From Fusibacter bizertensis (lineage in GTDB: Bacteria > Bacillota > Clostridia > Peptostreptococcales > Acidaminobacteraceae), in NCBI RefSeq assembly GCF_029914245.1, contig NZ_JARYZI010000001.1:186001-250000 (forward strand): a stretch of 64,000 nt of DNA, written 5' to 3'. Within the stretch, counting starts at the first letter, position 1. Every line of letters begins with the position of its first letter. Under the pieces are notes generated by a model, which worked only from the letters and a program-made list of their open reading frames with translations, was not told the origin of the DNA and ran no database searches. A program made the translations under genes and the position numbers. Below, one piece after another: positions 1 through 9,761 of this stretch.

Positions 1-919
1 TTAACATCCTTTTATTACTGCCAAGTTGAAGTTCATCAACTCGTAACACACCTTCACCAGTTTTAACATATATTGCTTTTTTATCTTTGAATACAATTTC
101 CCCTGGCACTGAAGTTTTGAATATATTTATGTCAGATGCACTTAGATTGGAAAGACTGCTAAACTCCTCATTATCTAAATTCTTCGCACTAAAAATCTTG
201 AAAGTTACCTCGTCTAACTGAGTATGAGCTATTGGCCAAGGGTTAAATCCTCTTATTCTATTTTCAATCTGTTTTGCACTCATATGCCAATCGATTCGAG
301 TTACGTTTTTGTCAAGCATCATGGCGTGAGAGCTTTCAGCATCAATCTGTGGTACAGGAATAATTGTTCCCTTTTCAAGTCGTTCCAATGTCTCAATTAA
401 CAAATCAGCACCAACTACTGCAAGTTCTTCAAACAACTCACCTGCTGTTTTTCGATCTACTGAAACTTCAGATTTTAACAACATATCACCTGTATCAATT
501 CCCGCTGCCATCAACATCGTCGTTACACCTGTAGTTTCTAAGCCATCAGCGATCGCCCAATTAATAGGTGCAGCACCTCTGTAACTCGGCAAAAGTGAAC
601 CATGTACATTGATACAACCAAACTTTGGTATGTCTAAAATCTCTTGAGATAAAATCTGACCATATGCGACTACAACTATTACATCCGGTTTATAATCTTT
701 GATAAGTGTTGGCCAATGTTCTTTTCTAATTTTATCAGGTTGATATACTGTAAAACCAAGTTCTTCAGCAACTAATTTTACAGGTGGAGATGCTAACTTC
801 TTGCCTCTTCCCTTGGGTTTGTCAGGTTGTGTGAACACTGCCAATACTTCATGGTGTTTTGCAACTGACTTTAAAGTCTCTACTGCAAAATCAGGTGTTC
901 CCATATATATTACTTTCAT
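1..919 (-). CDS. fmt: Methionyl-tRNA formyltransferase, C-terminus cut by window edge
   Basis: Formylates initiator Met-tRNA with 10-formyltetrahydrofolate. The product starts MKVIYMGTPDFA, the family's N-terminal nucleotide-fold signature, and carries NVHGSLLPSYRGAAPI at residues 104-119. Asn104, His106 and Asp142 (in GIDTGD) match the known catalytic triad. About 306 residues are visible and the frame stays open to base 1; the family is usually near 310-320 residues, so only the last few are missing. The start is supported by AAAGGA upstream. It is the last visible gene of a priA-def-fmt run and lies 24 bp after def, which removes the formyl group this enzyme adds. Confidence 0.95.
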   Translation of the reverse strand, partial: MKVIYMGTPDFAVETLKSVAKHHEVLAVFTQPDKPKGRGKKLASPPVKLVAEELGFTVYQPDKIRKEHWPTLIKDYKPDVIVVVAYGQILSQEILDIPKFGCINVHGSLLPSYRGAAPINWAIADGLETTGVTTMLMAAGIDTGDMLLKSEVSVDRKTAGELFEELAVVGADLLIETLERLEKGTIIPVPQIDAESSHAMMLDKNVTRIDWHMSAKQIENRIRGFNPWPIAHTQLDEVTFKIFSAKNLDNEEFSSLSNLSASDINIFKTSVPGEIVFKDKKAIYVKTGEGVLRVDELQLGSNKRML

Positions 920-943
920 CTAACAATCATCCTTTAAATTTAT

Positions 944-1408
944 TTATTCTGCTTTATCTTCTAATACAACTTGCTTATCAATGTATAAGATACCATCTAG
1001 ATGATCAATTTCATGGCATAAAATTCTTGCCATTAAATCTTCACCCTCTATTTCATAGGTCTCACCATCTAAATCTTCAAACTGAACCGTTACTGATAAA
1101 GGTCTTTTTACCATGCCATGTCTTCCAGGTAAACTTAAGCACCCTTCTTCCTCCATCTGCAAACCACTTTGATCAACAATTCTAGGATTTATAAGTGCCA
1201 TTGGACCATCTTCATCATACAAGTCAAAAACAATTACACGTTTTAAGACACCAATTTGTGGAGCCGCAAGACCAACGCCATCTGCATGGTGCATCGTTTC
1301 AATCATATCTTCAACTAAAACATCTAACTTTTTATCAAAAGCAGTAACTTCCTTTGATACTTTTCTTAAGATAGGATCATTATCCGTTCTAATAATGCGA
1401 ATTGCCAT
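944..1408 (-). CDS. def: Peptide deformylase
   Basis: Iron- or zinc-dependent hydrolase removing the N-formyl group from nascent proteins. All three family motifs are present: GVGLAAPQIG (44-53), EGCLSLPG with metal ligand Cys90, and HEIDH with ligands His132 and His136 and catalytic Glu133. The length of 154 residues is typical of the short type I/bacterial form. An AGGAGG site sits 5 bases before the ATG. It follows priA by 30 bp and precedes fmt, the conserved order in Firmicutes, so co-transcription is likely. Confidence 0.97.
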   Translation of the reverse strand: MAIRIIRTDNDPILRKVSKEVTAFDKKLDVLVEDMIETMHHADGVGLAAPQIGVLKRVIVFDLYDEDGPMALINPRIVDQSGLQMEEEGCLSLPGRHGMVKRPLSVTVQFEDLDGETYEIEGEDLMARILCHEIDHLDGILYIDKQVVLEDKAE

Positions 1409-1438
1409 TTGTGCCTCCTAAAAATATAATCTATATCA

Positions 1439-3880
1439 TTATAATATATTTGTTGCGTCTAAATCCATACTTATTTTGCAATTTCTAACCCCTGCGAAGT
1501 GTTCTTCCAATGATTTTAATGCCGACTTAATATCATTTACGCTTTCAGGTTTTACTTTAATTAGGATTTGCCATCTATAAACGTTATCTATTTTCTTTAA
1601 TAATGCAGGATTTGCAGGGTATAATTCAATATCATTTTGTAAACCTTTTTTTAACAATTTTTTTGACAAGTAAACATGGCTTCTTTTCGCATAATTTTCA
1701 ACGTCTTCAGCTTTACTCGATGAAAAGACTAAATTGATCAATTGATAAAAAGGTGGATATTTTAGAGCTTTACGATAAGCAATTTCATATTCATAAAAAG
1801 ACTCATAATTTTCTTGATTCAGTGCATAATGATCAGGAGAGTAAGTTTGAAGTATAACTTCACCTTCAAGTTCACCTCTACCCGCTCTACCTGCAACCTG
1901 ATTAAACAGTTGATACGCACGCTCGGCAGCTTGGTATTGAGGTAAATTTAACAACAAATCAGCGGATAAAATGCCAATGAGGGTAACCTTTCTAAAATCC
2001 AATCCCTTAGCAACCATCTGTGTTCCGATTAGTATATCCGTTTCTTCTGCCTCTACTTCTGAGATGATCCGTTCAACACTTCCTTTTTTAGAGGTAGTCG
2101 TCTTATCCATACGTGTGATTCTAGCCTCAGGAAAAATCTCAGCAAGTTGTTCTTCAACCTTTTCTGTTCCTACACCAAAAAACTTAAAGTACTTACTTTC
2201 ACACTTAGGGCATATCTTAGGAACGTATGTCTCATAGTTACAATAATTACATTTTACTGTTTTAGCTCCTTTAAAGTATGTTAATGTCACATCACAATTT
2301 GGGCAAGCTAAAGTAAACCCGCAACTTCTGCAAGAAACAAAAGTACTATGTCCTTTTCGATTTAAGAATATGATAATCTGTTCCTTTTTTTCTAGGCGTT
2401 CACGCATAGCTTCATAAAGTCTTTCACTTAAAATAGACTTGTTCCCCTTAGTAAGTTCTTGTCTCATATCAATCACTTCTAATTTTGGAACTTGCATATC
2501 GTTAAATCTTTGGTTTAATTTGATTAAGTGCTTTTTCTCATTTAAAGCTTCATAATACTCTTTAATAGACGGGGTCGCCGAACCAGAAACAAGGAGCCCT
2601 TGGCTTTGGTTAACTCTAAATTTCGCAACTTCATAAGTTGCATATTTGGGCCGTTTTTCAGATCTATATGCAGTCTCGTGACTTTCATCTATAATAATTA
2701 CACCGATGTCATCACATGGTGCAAAAACAGCTGACCTAGCACCAATTATGATGTCAAATTTTCCTTCTCTTATTCCTTTCCATTGATCATAGCGTTCGCC
2801 AGCTGAGATTTTCGAATGCATCAGTGCTATTCGTTCTTCACCAAATCGACTTGCGAAACGTGCTACAATTTGAGGTGTTAGCGATATCTCTGGAACTACC
2901 AAAATCGCTTTTTTACCTTGATCAAGAACATATTTAATAAGTTCAGCATAAACTTCAGTTTTACCACTTCCCGTAACACCATGTACTAAAAAATCATTAG
3001 ATTGATTTGATTCATAGCGCGAAATTATTTCATCGTATATCATCTTTTGCTGATCATTGAGCTTTACACCACTTTTATCAAATTTACTTTTCATAAAAAT
3101 TGGCATTCTAAGATCATCTTTTTCTTCAATTTCTATAACACCACTAGAGACAAATCCATCTATGACACTTTTAGGAATTTTTAAAGCATCTTGAACTTCA
3201 AGACGCTTTACCACTGGATTTTCGACTAGATATTTTGCAAGTTTAAGCTTTGCAGAATGTGATTTAGGAATACTTTCAATATACTGAATTAAATCTCCTG
3301 AAACTACAAGCCATTCTACTTTTCTCTCTTTAACATTTTGCTCATAACCATATTCAAGTTCAATCGCACCTAGTGCAAGAAGTCTATTTAGCGCATTTTT
3401 TTTTGTTGATTCTTTTAATGCAGCACCAATAGACGAAAATTCCTTTTCACCACTTTGTAACTCGTTAAGAATTTCTTGTTCATTTTTTTTAATTTGATGT
3501 GCTTCAAAGTCAAATGCTAGATTTTTAGAATAATAGCGCTTTTGAGTCACTAAAGTTCCAGAGGGTAAAAAAAGTTGTATAGCTTCAGCATAAGCACATA
3601 AGGTATCATCGACAATGGCTTGCACACAGGCTAACATATTTTCTGACAAATTGATGCCATCTTGGAAAACATAGTGAATTTTCTTGATCTTAACCTCTTC
3701 TCCATGAAGATGAGACTCCGAAATTGCCCAGACGATTCCCTCTATATAGCCTGATGTACCAAATGAAACCAATACTCTAGACCCTATTTTCACTCTACTT
3801 ATAAAGTTACTTGGAATTTCATAAGTAAAAGTTCTATCAATCTCTGAAGCGTTTCTCAAAATTATTATTTCTGCATACAT
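1439..3880 (-). CDS. priA: Primosomal protein N' (replication restart helicase PriA)
   Basis: 3'-5' superfamily 2 helicase that reloads the replisome at stalled forks. The 813-residue protein has an N-terminal DNA-binding region, a Walker A motif in GVTGSGKTEVY (about residue 300), a DESH Walker B box, and a zinc-binding insertion with paired CxxC motifs (CRSCG, CPNCD, CNYC, CPKC). The later helicase motifs GTQMVAKGLDF and QVAGRAGRG are intact. A terminator-like hairpin separates it from coaBC upstream, so it may have its own promoter. Length and motifs are normal for the family. Confidence 0.96.
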   Translation of the reverse strand: MYAEIIILRNASEIDRTFTYEIPSNFISRVKIGSRVLVSFGTSGYIEGIVWAISESHLHGEEVKIKKIHYVFQDGINLSENMLACVQAIVDDTLCAYAEAIQLFLPSGTLVTQKRYYSKNLAFDFEAHQIKKNEQEILNELQSGEKEFSSIGAALKESTKKNALNRLLALGAIELEYGYEQNVKERKVEWLVVSGDLIQYIESIPKSHSAKLKLAKYLVENPVVKRLEVQDALKIPKSVIDGFVSSGVIEIEEKDDLRMPIFMKSKFDKSGVKLNDQQKMIYDEIISRYESNQSNDFLVHGVTGSGKTEVYAELIKYVLDQGKKAILVVPEISLTPQIVARFASRFGEERIALMHSKISAGERYDQWKGIREGKFDIIIGARSAVFAPCDDIGVIIIDESHETAYRSEKRPKYATYEVAKFRVNQSQGLLVSGSATPSIKEYYEALNEKKHLIKLNQRFNDMQVPKLEVIDMRQELTKGNKSILSERLYEAMRERLEKKEQIIIFLNRKGHSTFVSCRSCGFTLACPNCDVTLTYFKGAKTVKCNYCNYETYVPKICPKCESKYFKFFGVGTEKVEEQLAEIFPEARITRMDKTTTSKKGSVERIISEVEAEETDILIGTQMVAKGLDFRKVTLIGILSADLLLNLPQYQAAERAYQLFNQVAGRAGRGELEGEVILQTYSPDHYALNQENYESFYEYEIAYRKALKYPPFYQLINLVFSSSKAEDVENYAKRSHVYLSKKLLKKGLQNDIELYPANPALLKKIDNVYRWQILIKVKPESVNDIKSALKSLEEHFAGVRNCKISMDLDATNIL

Positions 3881-3933
3881 GTCATCACAATCCTTTAACT
3901 GCTTTGTATCTTAGCAACTTTCACTATTAAAAA

Positions 3934-3965
3934 CCCTAGTCTGTATTTATGGTAACAGTCTAGGG
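3934..3965 (-). terminator. Terminator hairpin between coaBC and priA
   Basis: Inverted repeat CCCTAG-A-CTG / CAG-A-CTAGGG with a 12-nt loop, followed on the minus strand by TTTTTAATAG. It lies 26 bp after the coaBC stop and so probably ends or attenuates that transcript. The same CCCTAG/CTAGGG stem occurs at 43826-43864. Confidence 0.7.
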
Positions 3966-3990
3966 TCAGTTTTAATCTGATTATAAATTC

Positions 3991-5178
3991 TTATAGCTTC
4001 TGAAATACTTTATCTAAAATAATAGCGGCTACTTCTGATTTTGCCATGCAATCATAAACATCAGCCGATCCATCTTTATCATATATTGTTATGATATTCG
4101 TATCGACATCAAATCCTGCTCCTTTTGCAGTAACATCATTAGCGACTATAAAGTCAAGGTTCTTCTCAACCAGTTTTTTCTTTGCATAAGCTTCAACATT
4201 TTGCGTTTCAGCAGCAAATCCCACTAAAACTTGATGTGTCTTAAGTTCACCAACGCGCTTTAAGATATCAGGATTTTTTTCAAAATTCATCTTCATTTGA
4301 CCGTCGGTTTTTTTGATTTTTTCTTCACTATAATTGACTATTTTATAATCCGAAGGGGCAGCAGCTTTAATAACTACGTCTACCTCTAGATTATCCATAA
4401 CTGCATCATACATCTCCCTCGTTGATGTCACTGGTATAAAATTAAGTCCTCTTGGGGGAGTAAGTTGTGTCGGTCCACTTATGAGTGTCACATCTGCACC
4501 TTGGTCAACAGCTACCTGGGCAATCGCATAACCCATTTTACCACTAGAATGATTGGTAATATATCTCACTGGATCAATTGCTTCTCTCGTTGGTCCAGCT
4601 GTAATCAATATGCGTTTTCCTGACAATGGTTTAGACTTGGTAAAATAATCTACAACATTTTGAACGATAAATTCAGGATCAGCGAGCTTACCTGCACCAA
4701 CATCACCACAAGCGAGCCTACCAGATTCAGGTAAAATCATATGATAACCAAATTCTTGTAATTTCTTTACATTTGATTGCATGATGCGATTTTCATACAT
4801 CTTTGTATTCATAGCTAGGGCAAAATATACGGGTGCAACTGTTGCCATCAGTGTTGTTGTTAAGAAATCATCTGCAATCCCACCTGCGACTTTACCTATT
4901 ATGTTAGCTGTAGCAGGTACAACGAGGAACAAATCCGCTCTCTTTGCAAGTGATATATGTTCAACATCCCAAGTTTTGGGATCTTCAAACATATCAGTAA
5001 CAACATAATTTTGAGAAATAGATTGAAAAGTCAGTGGCTGAATAAACTTAGTGCTATGTTCAGTCATTATCACATAAACATTTGCACCTTGTTTCTTTAA
5101 ACGACTGACTACATCTGCTGCTTTATATGCTGCAATTCCGCCAGTTACCCCTATGACAATATTTTTTCCATTTAACAT
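3991..5178 (-). CDS. coaBC: Bifunctional phosphopantothenoylcysteine decarboxylase/synthetase
   Basis: Two consecutive steps of coenzyme A synthesis: CTP-dependent ligation of cysteine to 4'-phosphopantothenate (CoaB, C-terminal half) and FMN-dependent decarboxylation (CoaC, N-terminal half). The protein begins with GVTGGIAAYKA, then has HISLAKRAD with the catalytic His, the FMN-contact stretch PATANIIGKVAGGIADD, MNTKMYEN, and GRLACGDVGAGK with the CoaC active-site Cys. The CoaB half starts near residue 190 at KRILITAGPTREAID and includes SSGKMG and a C-terminal VGFAAET. Its 395 residues are the normal fused length. It lies 17 bp after rpoZ. Confidence 0.96.
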   Translation of the reverse strand: MLNGKNIVIGVTGGIAAYKAADVVSRLKKQGANVYVIMTEHSTKFIQPLTFQSISQNYVVTDMFEDPKTWDVEHISLAKRADLFLVVPATANIIGKVAGGIADDFLTTTLMATVAPVYFALAMNTKMYENRIMQSNVKKLQEFGYHMILPESGRLACGDVGAGKLADPEFIVQNVVDYFTKSKPLSGKRILITAGPTREAIDPVRYITNHSSGKMGYAIAQVAVDQGADVTLISGPTQLTPPRGLNFIPVTSTREMYDAVMDNLEVDVVIKAAAPSDYKIVNYSEEKIKKTDGQMKMNFEKNPDILKRVGELKTHQVLVGFAAETQNVEAYAKKKLVEKNLDFIVANDVTAKGAGFDVDTNIITIYDKDGSADVYDCMAKSEVAAIILDKVFQKL

Positions 5179-5195
5179 AATGGGTTCCTTCCTAT

Positions 5196-5408
5196 CTAGA
5201 TACGGTCTTGTGGCTCTTCAGGAATATTGACTTTTACTTCATCATGCATGATTTCATCAATTGCAATAGATAATGGTTTTTCAATATCAAAATCGATTGA
5301 ATCATCATCTCCGTTAATTATAAATCTCGCTCTTTTAGCAGCAACGATACAAAGTGCGTAACGATTACCTACCTTTTCAATTAATTCATCGATTGATGGC
5401 TTTAACAT
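5196..5408 (-). CDS. rpoZ: RNA polymerase omega subunit
   Basis: Small subunit that helps assemble and stabilise RNA polymerase by clamping the beta' C-terminus. The 70-residue product has the expected MLKPSIDEL start and NRYALCIVAAKRAR, the conserved helix of the family. The tail is acidic, as in other Firmicutes. It overlaps the last base of gmk and precedes coaBC by 17 bp, the standard gmk-rpoZ-coaBC order, so translational coupling with gmk is likely. Confidence 0.94.
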   Translation of the reverse strand: MLKPSIDELIEKVGNRYALCIVAAKRARFIINGDDDSIDFDIEKPLSIAIDEIMHDEVKVNIPEEPQDRI

Positions 5409-6022
5409 TATTTTTCCTCCTTAAATCTACAAACAATTTCTTCTATATCGGCGTTAACACGGCATTTTTCTGCAGTTATAATCGCCTGTAATGTATCAGT
5501 AGCATTTGTAACTGTATCATTTACGATAAAATAATCGTAATTTTTAATAAGTTCAATCTCACTAACAGCACTTGAAAGCCTTTTTTTAAGACTCTCTGGT
5601 GTCTCGGATCCCCTACCTTCAATACGTGTTTTTAACGTTTTCATCGAAGGCGGTAAGATAAAGACAAAAACACCTTCAGGATATTTTTTCTTAACTTGGA
5701 GCGCACCTTGAATATCTATTTCTAAAAGCACATTATTTCCTGCGGAAATTTGATCTACAACAAAATCTTTAGGTGTGCCGTAATAATTATCATAGACACA
5801 GGCATGTTCTAAGAAACCGTCTTCTTCGATAAGTCCAACGAATTGATCTCTGGATAAAAAATGATAGCTAACCCCGTCAACTTCTCCATTTCTAGGTTGA
5901 CGCGTTGTAGCTGATACTGAAACTAAAATACCACTGTCTCTCTTAAGTAGCTCTTTACATATAGTACCTTTTCCAGCACCGGAAGGTCCAGAAACAATGA
6001 TCAATAACCCCTTGCGATTCAT
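5408..6022 (-). CDS. gmk: Guanylate kinase
   Basis: Phosphorylates GMP to GDP using ATP. P-loop SGPSGAGKGT sits near the N-terminus, followed by the GMP-binding SATTRQPRNGEVDGVSYHF and the lid region around RIEGRGSETPE. The length of 204 residues is typical. I place the start at the ATG at 6022 (MNRKGLL), preceded by AAGGGAG; a GTG two codons earlier overlaps that ribosome binding site and is less likely. It lies 15 bp after yicC. In Bacillus remA sits between these two genes; it is absent here. Confidence 0.96.
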   Translation of the reverse strand: MNRKGLLIIVSGPSGAGKGTICKELLKRDSGILVSVSATTRQPRNGEVDGVSYHFLSRDQFVGLIEEDGFLEHACVYDNYYGTPKDFVVDQISAGNNVLLEIDIQGALQVKKKYPEGVFVFILPPSMKTLKTRIEGRGSETPESLKKRLSSAVSEIELIKNYDYFIVNDTVTNATDTLQAIITAEKCRVNADIEEIVCRFKEEK

Positions 6023-6037
6023 ACACACTCCCTTTAT

Positions 6038-6922
6038 CTACTCAATATTTTGAATTTGCTCTCTAATTTGTTCAATATCACTTTTGAGTTCGATGACTAG
6101 GTTAGATATGTCGATATCTGGAGATTTCGACCCGATTGTATTAATTTCTCTATTTAATTCTTGAACTAAGAAGTCTAGTTTTCTGCCAACAGGTTCAGTC
6201 GAAGTCAATATTGTATCAATTTGCTCTAAGTGAGAATATATTCTTACAATTTCTTCATTGATATTAGTTTTATCCGCATAGATAGCGATCTCGTTGGCTA
6301 ACCTCATCTCATCAATCTCAGCTTTCATATCAAGTAGCAAATCTGAAATTCTTTCTCTAGTCTTAGCACGATAATTTTCGACAATCCTTGGTGTGTGTAC
6401 TTCGATTGCAGATAAAGTGTTTTTGATGTTTGCAACTTTGCTTAAAATATCACCGCGTAGTTGTTCACCTTCAAGTGCTCTCATCGCTACTATTCTATCA
6501 ATCGCTTGATCTATAGCAGGTTCAATAGCAAGCCAATAATCTTCCTCACCTCTCTCAAGATACGAAACCTCGATTCCCTCTTGCACACGTGTGAGCATAG
6601 ATAAATTCAGATCATCTTTAATCCCATAACGACTTTGGATTTCTTTATAAACTTTTACGTATTTATCCAATACTTCAAAATTCGCCGAAACTTCGTAATT
6701 ATCGTAAGCCTTTTCTTCTAAGTTGACATATACATCGATGCGACCACGCGAAAGTTTGGCTTTAATTTTATTCTTCATTCGATCTTCGAAAACATTGAGT
6801 TTCTTCGGCATCTTGATGATGATGTCGCAATATCTATTGTTGACTGACTTAATCTCCAAAGTCACATCAAATGCTTCGTTACTAAATTCGCCACGGCCAA
6901 AACCCGTCATGCTATATATCAT
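6038..6922 (-). CDS. yicC: YicC/YloC family endoribonuclease
   Basis: Family of endoribonucleases linked to stress response and sRNA turnover in Escherichia coli. The product opens with MIYSMTGFGRGEF, the family signature, and ends with a helical half carrying RKLDFLVQELNREINTIGSKS, the conserved C-terminal motif. At 294 residues it is full length. The ATG at 6922 has GGAGG 5 bases upstream; four extra codons upstream lack support. It heads the yicC-gmk-rpoZ-coaBC run and is divergent from rqcH across about 165 bp. Confidence 0.93.
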   Translation of the reverse strand: MIYSMTGFGRGEFSNEAFDVTLEIKSVNNRYCDIIIKMPKKLNVFEDRMKNKIKAKLSRGRIDVYVNLEEKAYDNYEVSANFEVLDKYVKVYKEIQSRYGIKDDLNLSMLTRVQEGIEVSYLERGEEDYWLAIEPAIDQAIDRIVAMRALEGEQLRGDILSKVANIKNTLSAIEVHTPRIVENYRAKTRERISDLLLDMKAEIDEMRLANEIAIYADKTNINEEIVRIYSHLEQIDTILTSTEPVGRKLDFLVQELNREINTIGSKSPDIDISNLVIELKSDIEQIREQIQNIE

Positions 6923-7023
6923 TATAACCTCCAAAATCTTTACATCATTAAATTATAGCATAATTCAATTTGTTTATTCAAGGAATTTGACGAAACAACA
7001 TGATATTGTGATATTTACCCCGA

Positions 7024-7052
7024 TTGATGATTGTTTAAATTAATGTTATACT
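7024..7052 (+). promoter_or_regulatory. Likely sigma-A promoter for rqcH
   Basis: TTGATG, a 17-bp spacer, then TATACT, ending 37 bp before the rqcH start. The match is good but is inferred from sequence alone. Confidence 0.6.
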
Positions 7053-7089
7053 TTCAGATGTAACTTTTACATTCATAAAGGAGGCCAAT

Positions 7090-8847
7090 ATGGCATTTGA
7101 CGGTCTACTCATGCACCAACTAAGCTCAGAGCTACAAACGCTTTTGGTTGGCGGTCGTATCGACAAGGTATTTCAGCCTGAAAAGGATGAACTCACTATA
7201 AATATAAGGGGCAACTTAGGAAATCAAAATCTATTTATCTCAGTTGATTCCTCAATGCCTTTCATCACTTGTATCTCTGATAGAAAAGAAAACCCGCAAG
7301 CGCCACCAATGTTTTGTATGCTCATGCGTAAACACCTCACCGGCGGTAAAATTCATGCAGTTGAGCAAATTGATTATGAACGTGTTTTTGTCTTCACTAT
7401 TGAATCTAAAAACGAACTCGGTGATCCAGAGATGAAAAAACTCATCGTAGAGATTATGGGTAAACACTCTAATATTATTTTGACCAAAGAAGACTTTACA
7501 ATTATTGATAGCATCAAACGCATCACACCAGATATGAGCAGAGTGAGAAGCATCCTACCTGGATTAGAATATACATTTTTAGAAACTGAGAAAATTTCTT
7601 TTTCAAAGTCAAATTCTGAAATCATAGCGCATTTAAAAAAACACGCGAATACACAAAAACTATACAAATCTTTTTATGAAAATATTCAAGGCTTTAGCCC
7701 ACTTGCCTCAAAATGGTTATGTAGACGTTTAAATCTTGATCCCTCAATGGCATTTGACGCACTTGTTGATGCTGACTATGCACGTATGGGCGCTTTTTTT
7801 GATGAATTAAGAATCCCAACAAATCAAGATGGTAAAGGCTATGTGTATTATGATCATCAAGAAAATGCAAAGATGATTTATTATATGGATAACATGGATC
7901 CACTGTTAGTCTCTCACTCTTATCCAACATTGATACGAGCAGTTGAAAAGTTTTATCTTCGTACAAATCGCGAAAATAAAATGCATCAACGTACGCAATC
8001 ACTTAAAAAGTTAGTGGCACAACGTATCGAACGTTATACAACAAAACTTGCAAAACAGGAGCTTGAACTTATTGATGCAGAAAATGCAGATGATGCACGA
8101 AAAATTGGTGATTTAATATTATCAAATATCTATGCGATCTCTAAAGGTATGAATAGAATTGATCTTTTGGATTATTACGTAGACCCACCTGTTATGAGAC
8201 AGATAGAACTCGATACACGACTTGAACCTTCAGAAAATGCACAGCTTCATTTTAAAAAATATAACAAACTAAAAAACGCACTTCTTGAACTAACGCGTCA
8301 AATTGAAGATACGCGTGCCGATGTTGTTTATCTAGAAAATGTATTAACTCATCTTGAGCACAGTGAAGACATGAAACTTGTTGATGAGATAAAAGATGAG
8401 CTCATTGGTCAAGGATATATTAAAGGTAGACCTCAGAAAAAAGCACACAAAACTGCAAAACTTAGTTACAAGAAATACCAGTCTAGTTCAGGCTTTGAAA
8501 TATGGGTTGGTAAAAGCAGTTTACAGAACGATTTAATTACTACAAAACTCGCATCAAACAAAGACATGTGGCTTCATACAAAAGATATACCTGGTTCTCA
8601 TGTGCTCATAAGAACTGGAGGAAGTACACCTGATGAACAAACCCTGTATGAAGCTGCTATGATCGCTGCTTTCTACTCAAAAGCAAGGGAATCAAGCAAC
8701 GTTCCAGTGGATTACACTTTAATCAAGAACGTATCTAAGCCAAGTGGTGCAAAACCTGGTATGGTGATCTACGTTGGCAATAAAACGCTTTATGTTACCC
8801 CTAAACACGAAATGATAGAATCGCTTGAAATCCCTCAAAAACATTAA
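7090..8847 (+). CDS. rqcH: Ribosome quality control protein RqcH (NFACT family)
   Basis: Binds obstructed 50S subunits and recruits tRNA-Ala to add C-terminal alanine tails that mark stalled peptides for degradation. The protein starts MAFDGLLMHQLSSEL, typical of NFACT-N, and has two helix-hairpin-helix/coiled-coil segments in the middle. The NFACT-R domain near the C-terminus carries SSGFEIWVGKSSLQND and KDIPGSHVLIR. The 585 residues match the family, formerly named fibronectin-binding protein A. AAAGGAGG lies 5 bases before the ATG. It is divergent from yicC. Confidence 0.95.
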   Translation: MAFDGLLMHQLSSELQTLLVGGRIDKVFQPEKDELTINIRGNLGNQNLFISVDSSMPFITCISDRKENPQAPPMFCMLMRKHLTGGKIHAVEQIDYERVFVFTIESKNELGDPEMKKLIVEIMGKHSNIILTKEDFTIIDSIKRITPDMSRVRSILPGLEYTFLETEKISFSKSNSEIIAHLKKHANTQKLYKSFYENIQGFSPLASKWLCRRLNLDPSMAFDALVDADYARMGAFFDELRIPTNQDGKGYVYYDHQENAKMIYYMDNMDPLLVSHSYPTLIRAVEKFYLRTNRENKMHQRTQSLKKLVAQRIERYTTKLAKQELELIDAENADDARKIGDLILSNIYAISKGMNRIDLLDYYVDPPVMRQIELDTRLEPSENAQLHFKKYNKLKNALLELTRQIEDTRADVVYLENVLTHLEHSEDMKLVDEIKDELIGQGYIKGRPQKKAHKTAKLSYKKYQSSSGFEIWVGKSSLQNDLITTKLASNKDMWLHTKDIPGSHVLIRTGGSTPDEQTLYEAAMIAAFYSKARESSNVPVDYTLIKNVSKPSGAKPGMVIYVGNKTLYVTPKHEMIESLEIPQKH

Positions 8848-8860
8848 GGAGAATTTGATT

Positions 8861-9640
8861 ATGAATCAAAAAAAAAATCCTTTACTCATTATTTTGATCT
8901 TGGTACTTGCATGTACTGTCATAGCCATAAATTTTTGGGAAATTAATCTAAGAAAGAATACTTTAACAATTGGTTTAACCCCTCAGCAAATGACGTTACT
9001 AAGCAGTAAAGTACCTTTTGATCTTGGAGATCCTTTTAAAGTCAAACTTGTTACTTACGAGACTGAACAAGCGCTACTGCAAGCTATCTATGCTAAAAAA
9101 GTTGATGTATATATTCTAGATACTTACCGCTATATAGAACAGTTTGCCAAGCTCCCTGGTTCAAGAGCAGTCTTTGGTATCCCAAGCGATTATTTTCTCA
9201 TTACCCTTTCAGACGAACAAGTTAAAAGACCACGAGTTGGGATGCTAAGTAACAGTATTTCAGAACATCTACTCAAGGGAAAAGTATATTCCGAACATCT
9301 ATATAGTGATTACAAAGAATGCTTGCAAGCACTTAATAATGGGCTTATAGATCAAGCTGTCCTTCAAGAAAGATATGTCGACGAATCAAAATTTAAAGTG
9401 CTCTCTAAACTGAGCTCACTTGGCTATAAAGAAGACCTATTAATCGTCTCTACCTCTTGGCTTGAAAAAAACGATGATGAAGATCTTGCGCTTTTAAATA
9501 ATATTGCTTCTATGTATGAAATGAATCTCGAAAAACCTAATGAGACACAATTGGTTGATGTCATGACAGAACTTTTTACATCGGAAAACATTCCAACAAG
9601 ATACTATTACAAGGACCTCGTTTATACAACTGGTTTATAA
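8861..9640 (+). CDS. Membrane-anchored periplasmic-binding-like protein
   Basis: Product of 259 residues with a basic start (MNQKKNP) and one hydrophobic segment at about 8-28. This contains VLAC, a weak lipobox, but hydrophobic residues continue beyond the Cys, so it is either a lipoprotein or a signal-anchored protein. The rest looks like a type 2 periplasmic-binding fold as in NMT1/THI5 or PhnD-like substrate-binding proteins (repeated alpha/beta pattern, LQALNNGLIDQAVLQERYVD). No ABC permease or ATPase lies nearby, so the ligand is unknown. The start is set by AAGGAG 9 bases upstream, 14 bp after rqcH; it may be co-transcribed with rqcH. Confidence 0.55.
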   Translation: MNQKKNPLLIILILVLACTVIAINFWEINLRKNTLTIGLTPQQMTLLSSKVPFDLGDPFKVKLVTYETEQALLQAIYAKKVDVYILDTYRYIEQFAKLPGSRAVFGIPSDYFLITLSDEQVKRPRVGMLSNSISEHLLKGKVYSEHLYSDYKECLQALNNGLIDQAVLQERYVDESKFKVLSKLSSLGYKEDLLIVSTSWLEKNDDEDLALLNNIASMYEMNLEKPNETQLVDVMTELFTSENIPTRYYYKDLVYTTGL

Positions 9641-9682
9641 AACTGGTTATAAAACTTTAAAAATTCATTTTAAGATACCGTT

Positions 9683-9710
9683 TTGTTTATATTTTATTCA
9701 TAATTATATT
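9683..9710 (+). promoter_or_regulatory. Possible promoter for the DUF308 gene
   Basis: TTGTTT, a 16-bp spacer, then TATATT, about 50 bp before the start codon, in a very AT-rich stretch where such matches arise easily. Confidence 0.35.
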
Positions 9711-9761
9711 CTATACTCAAATGTATAAGATAAAGTGCATTATTAAACAGGTTGGTGAATT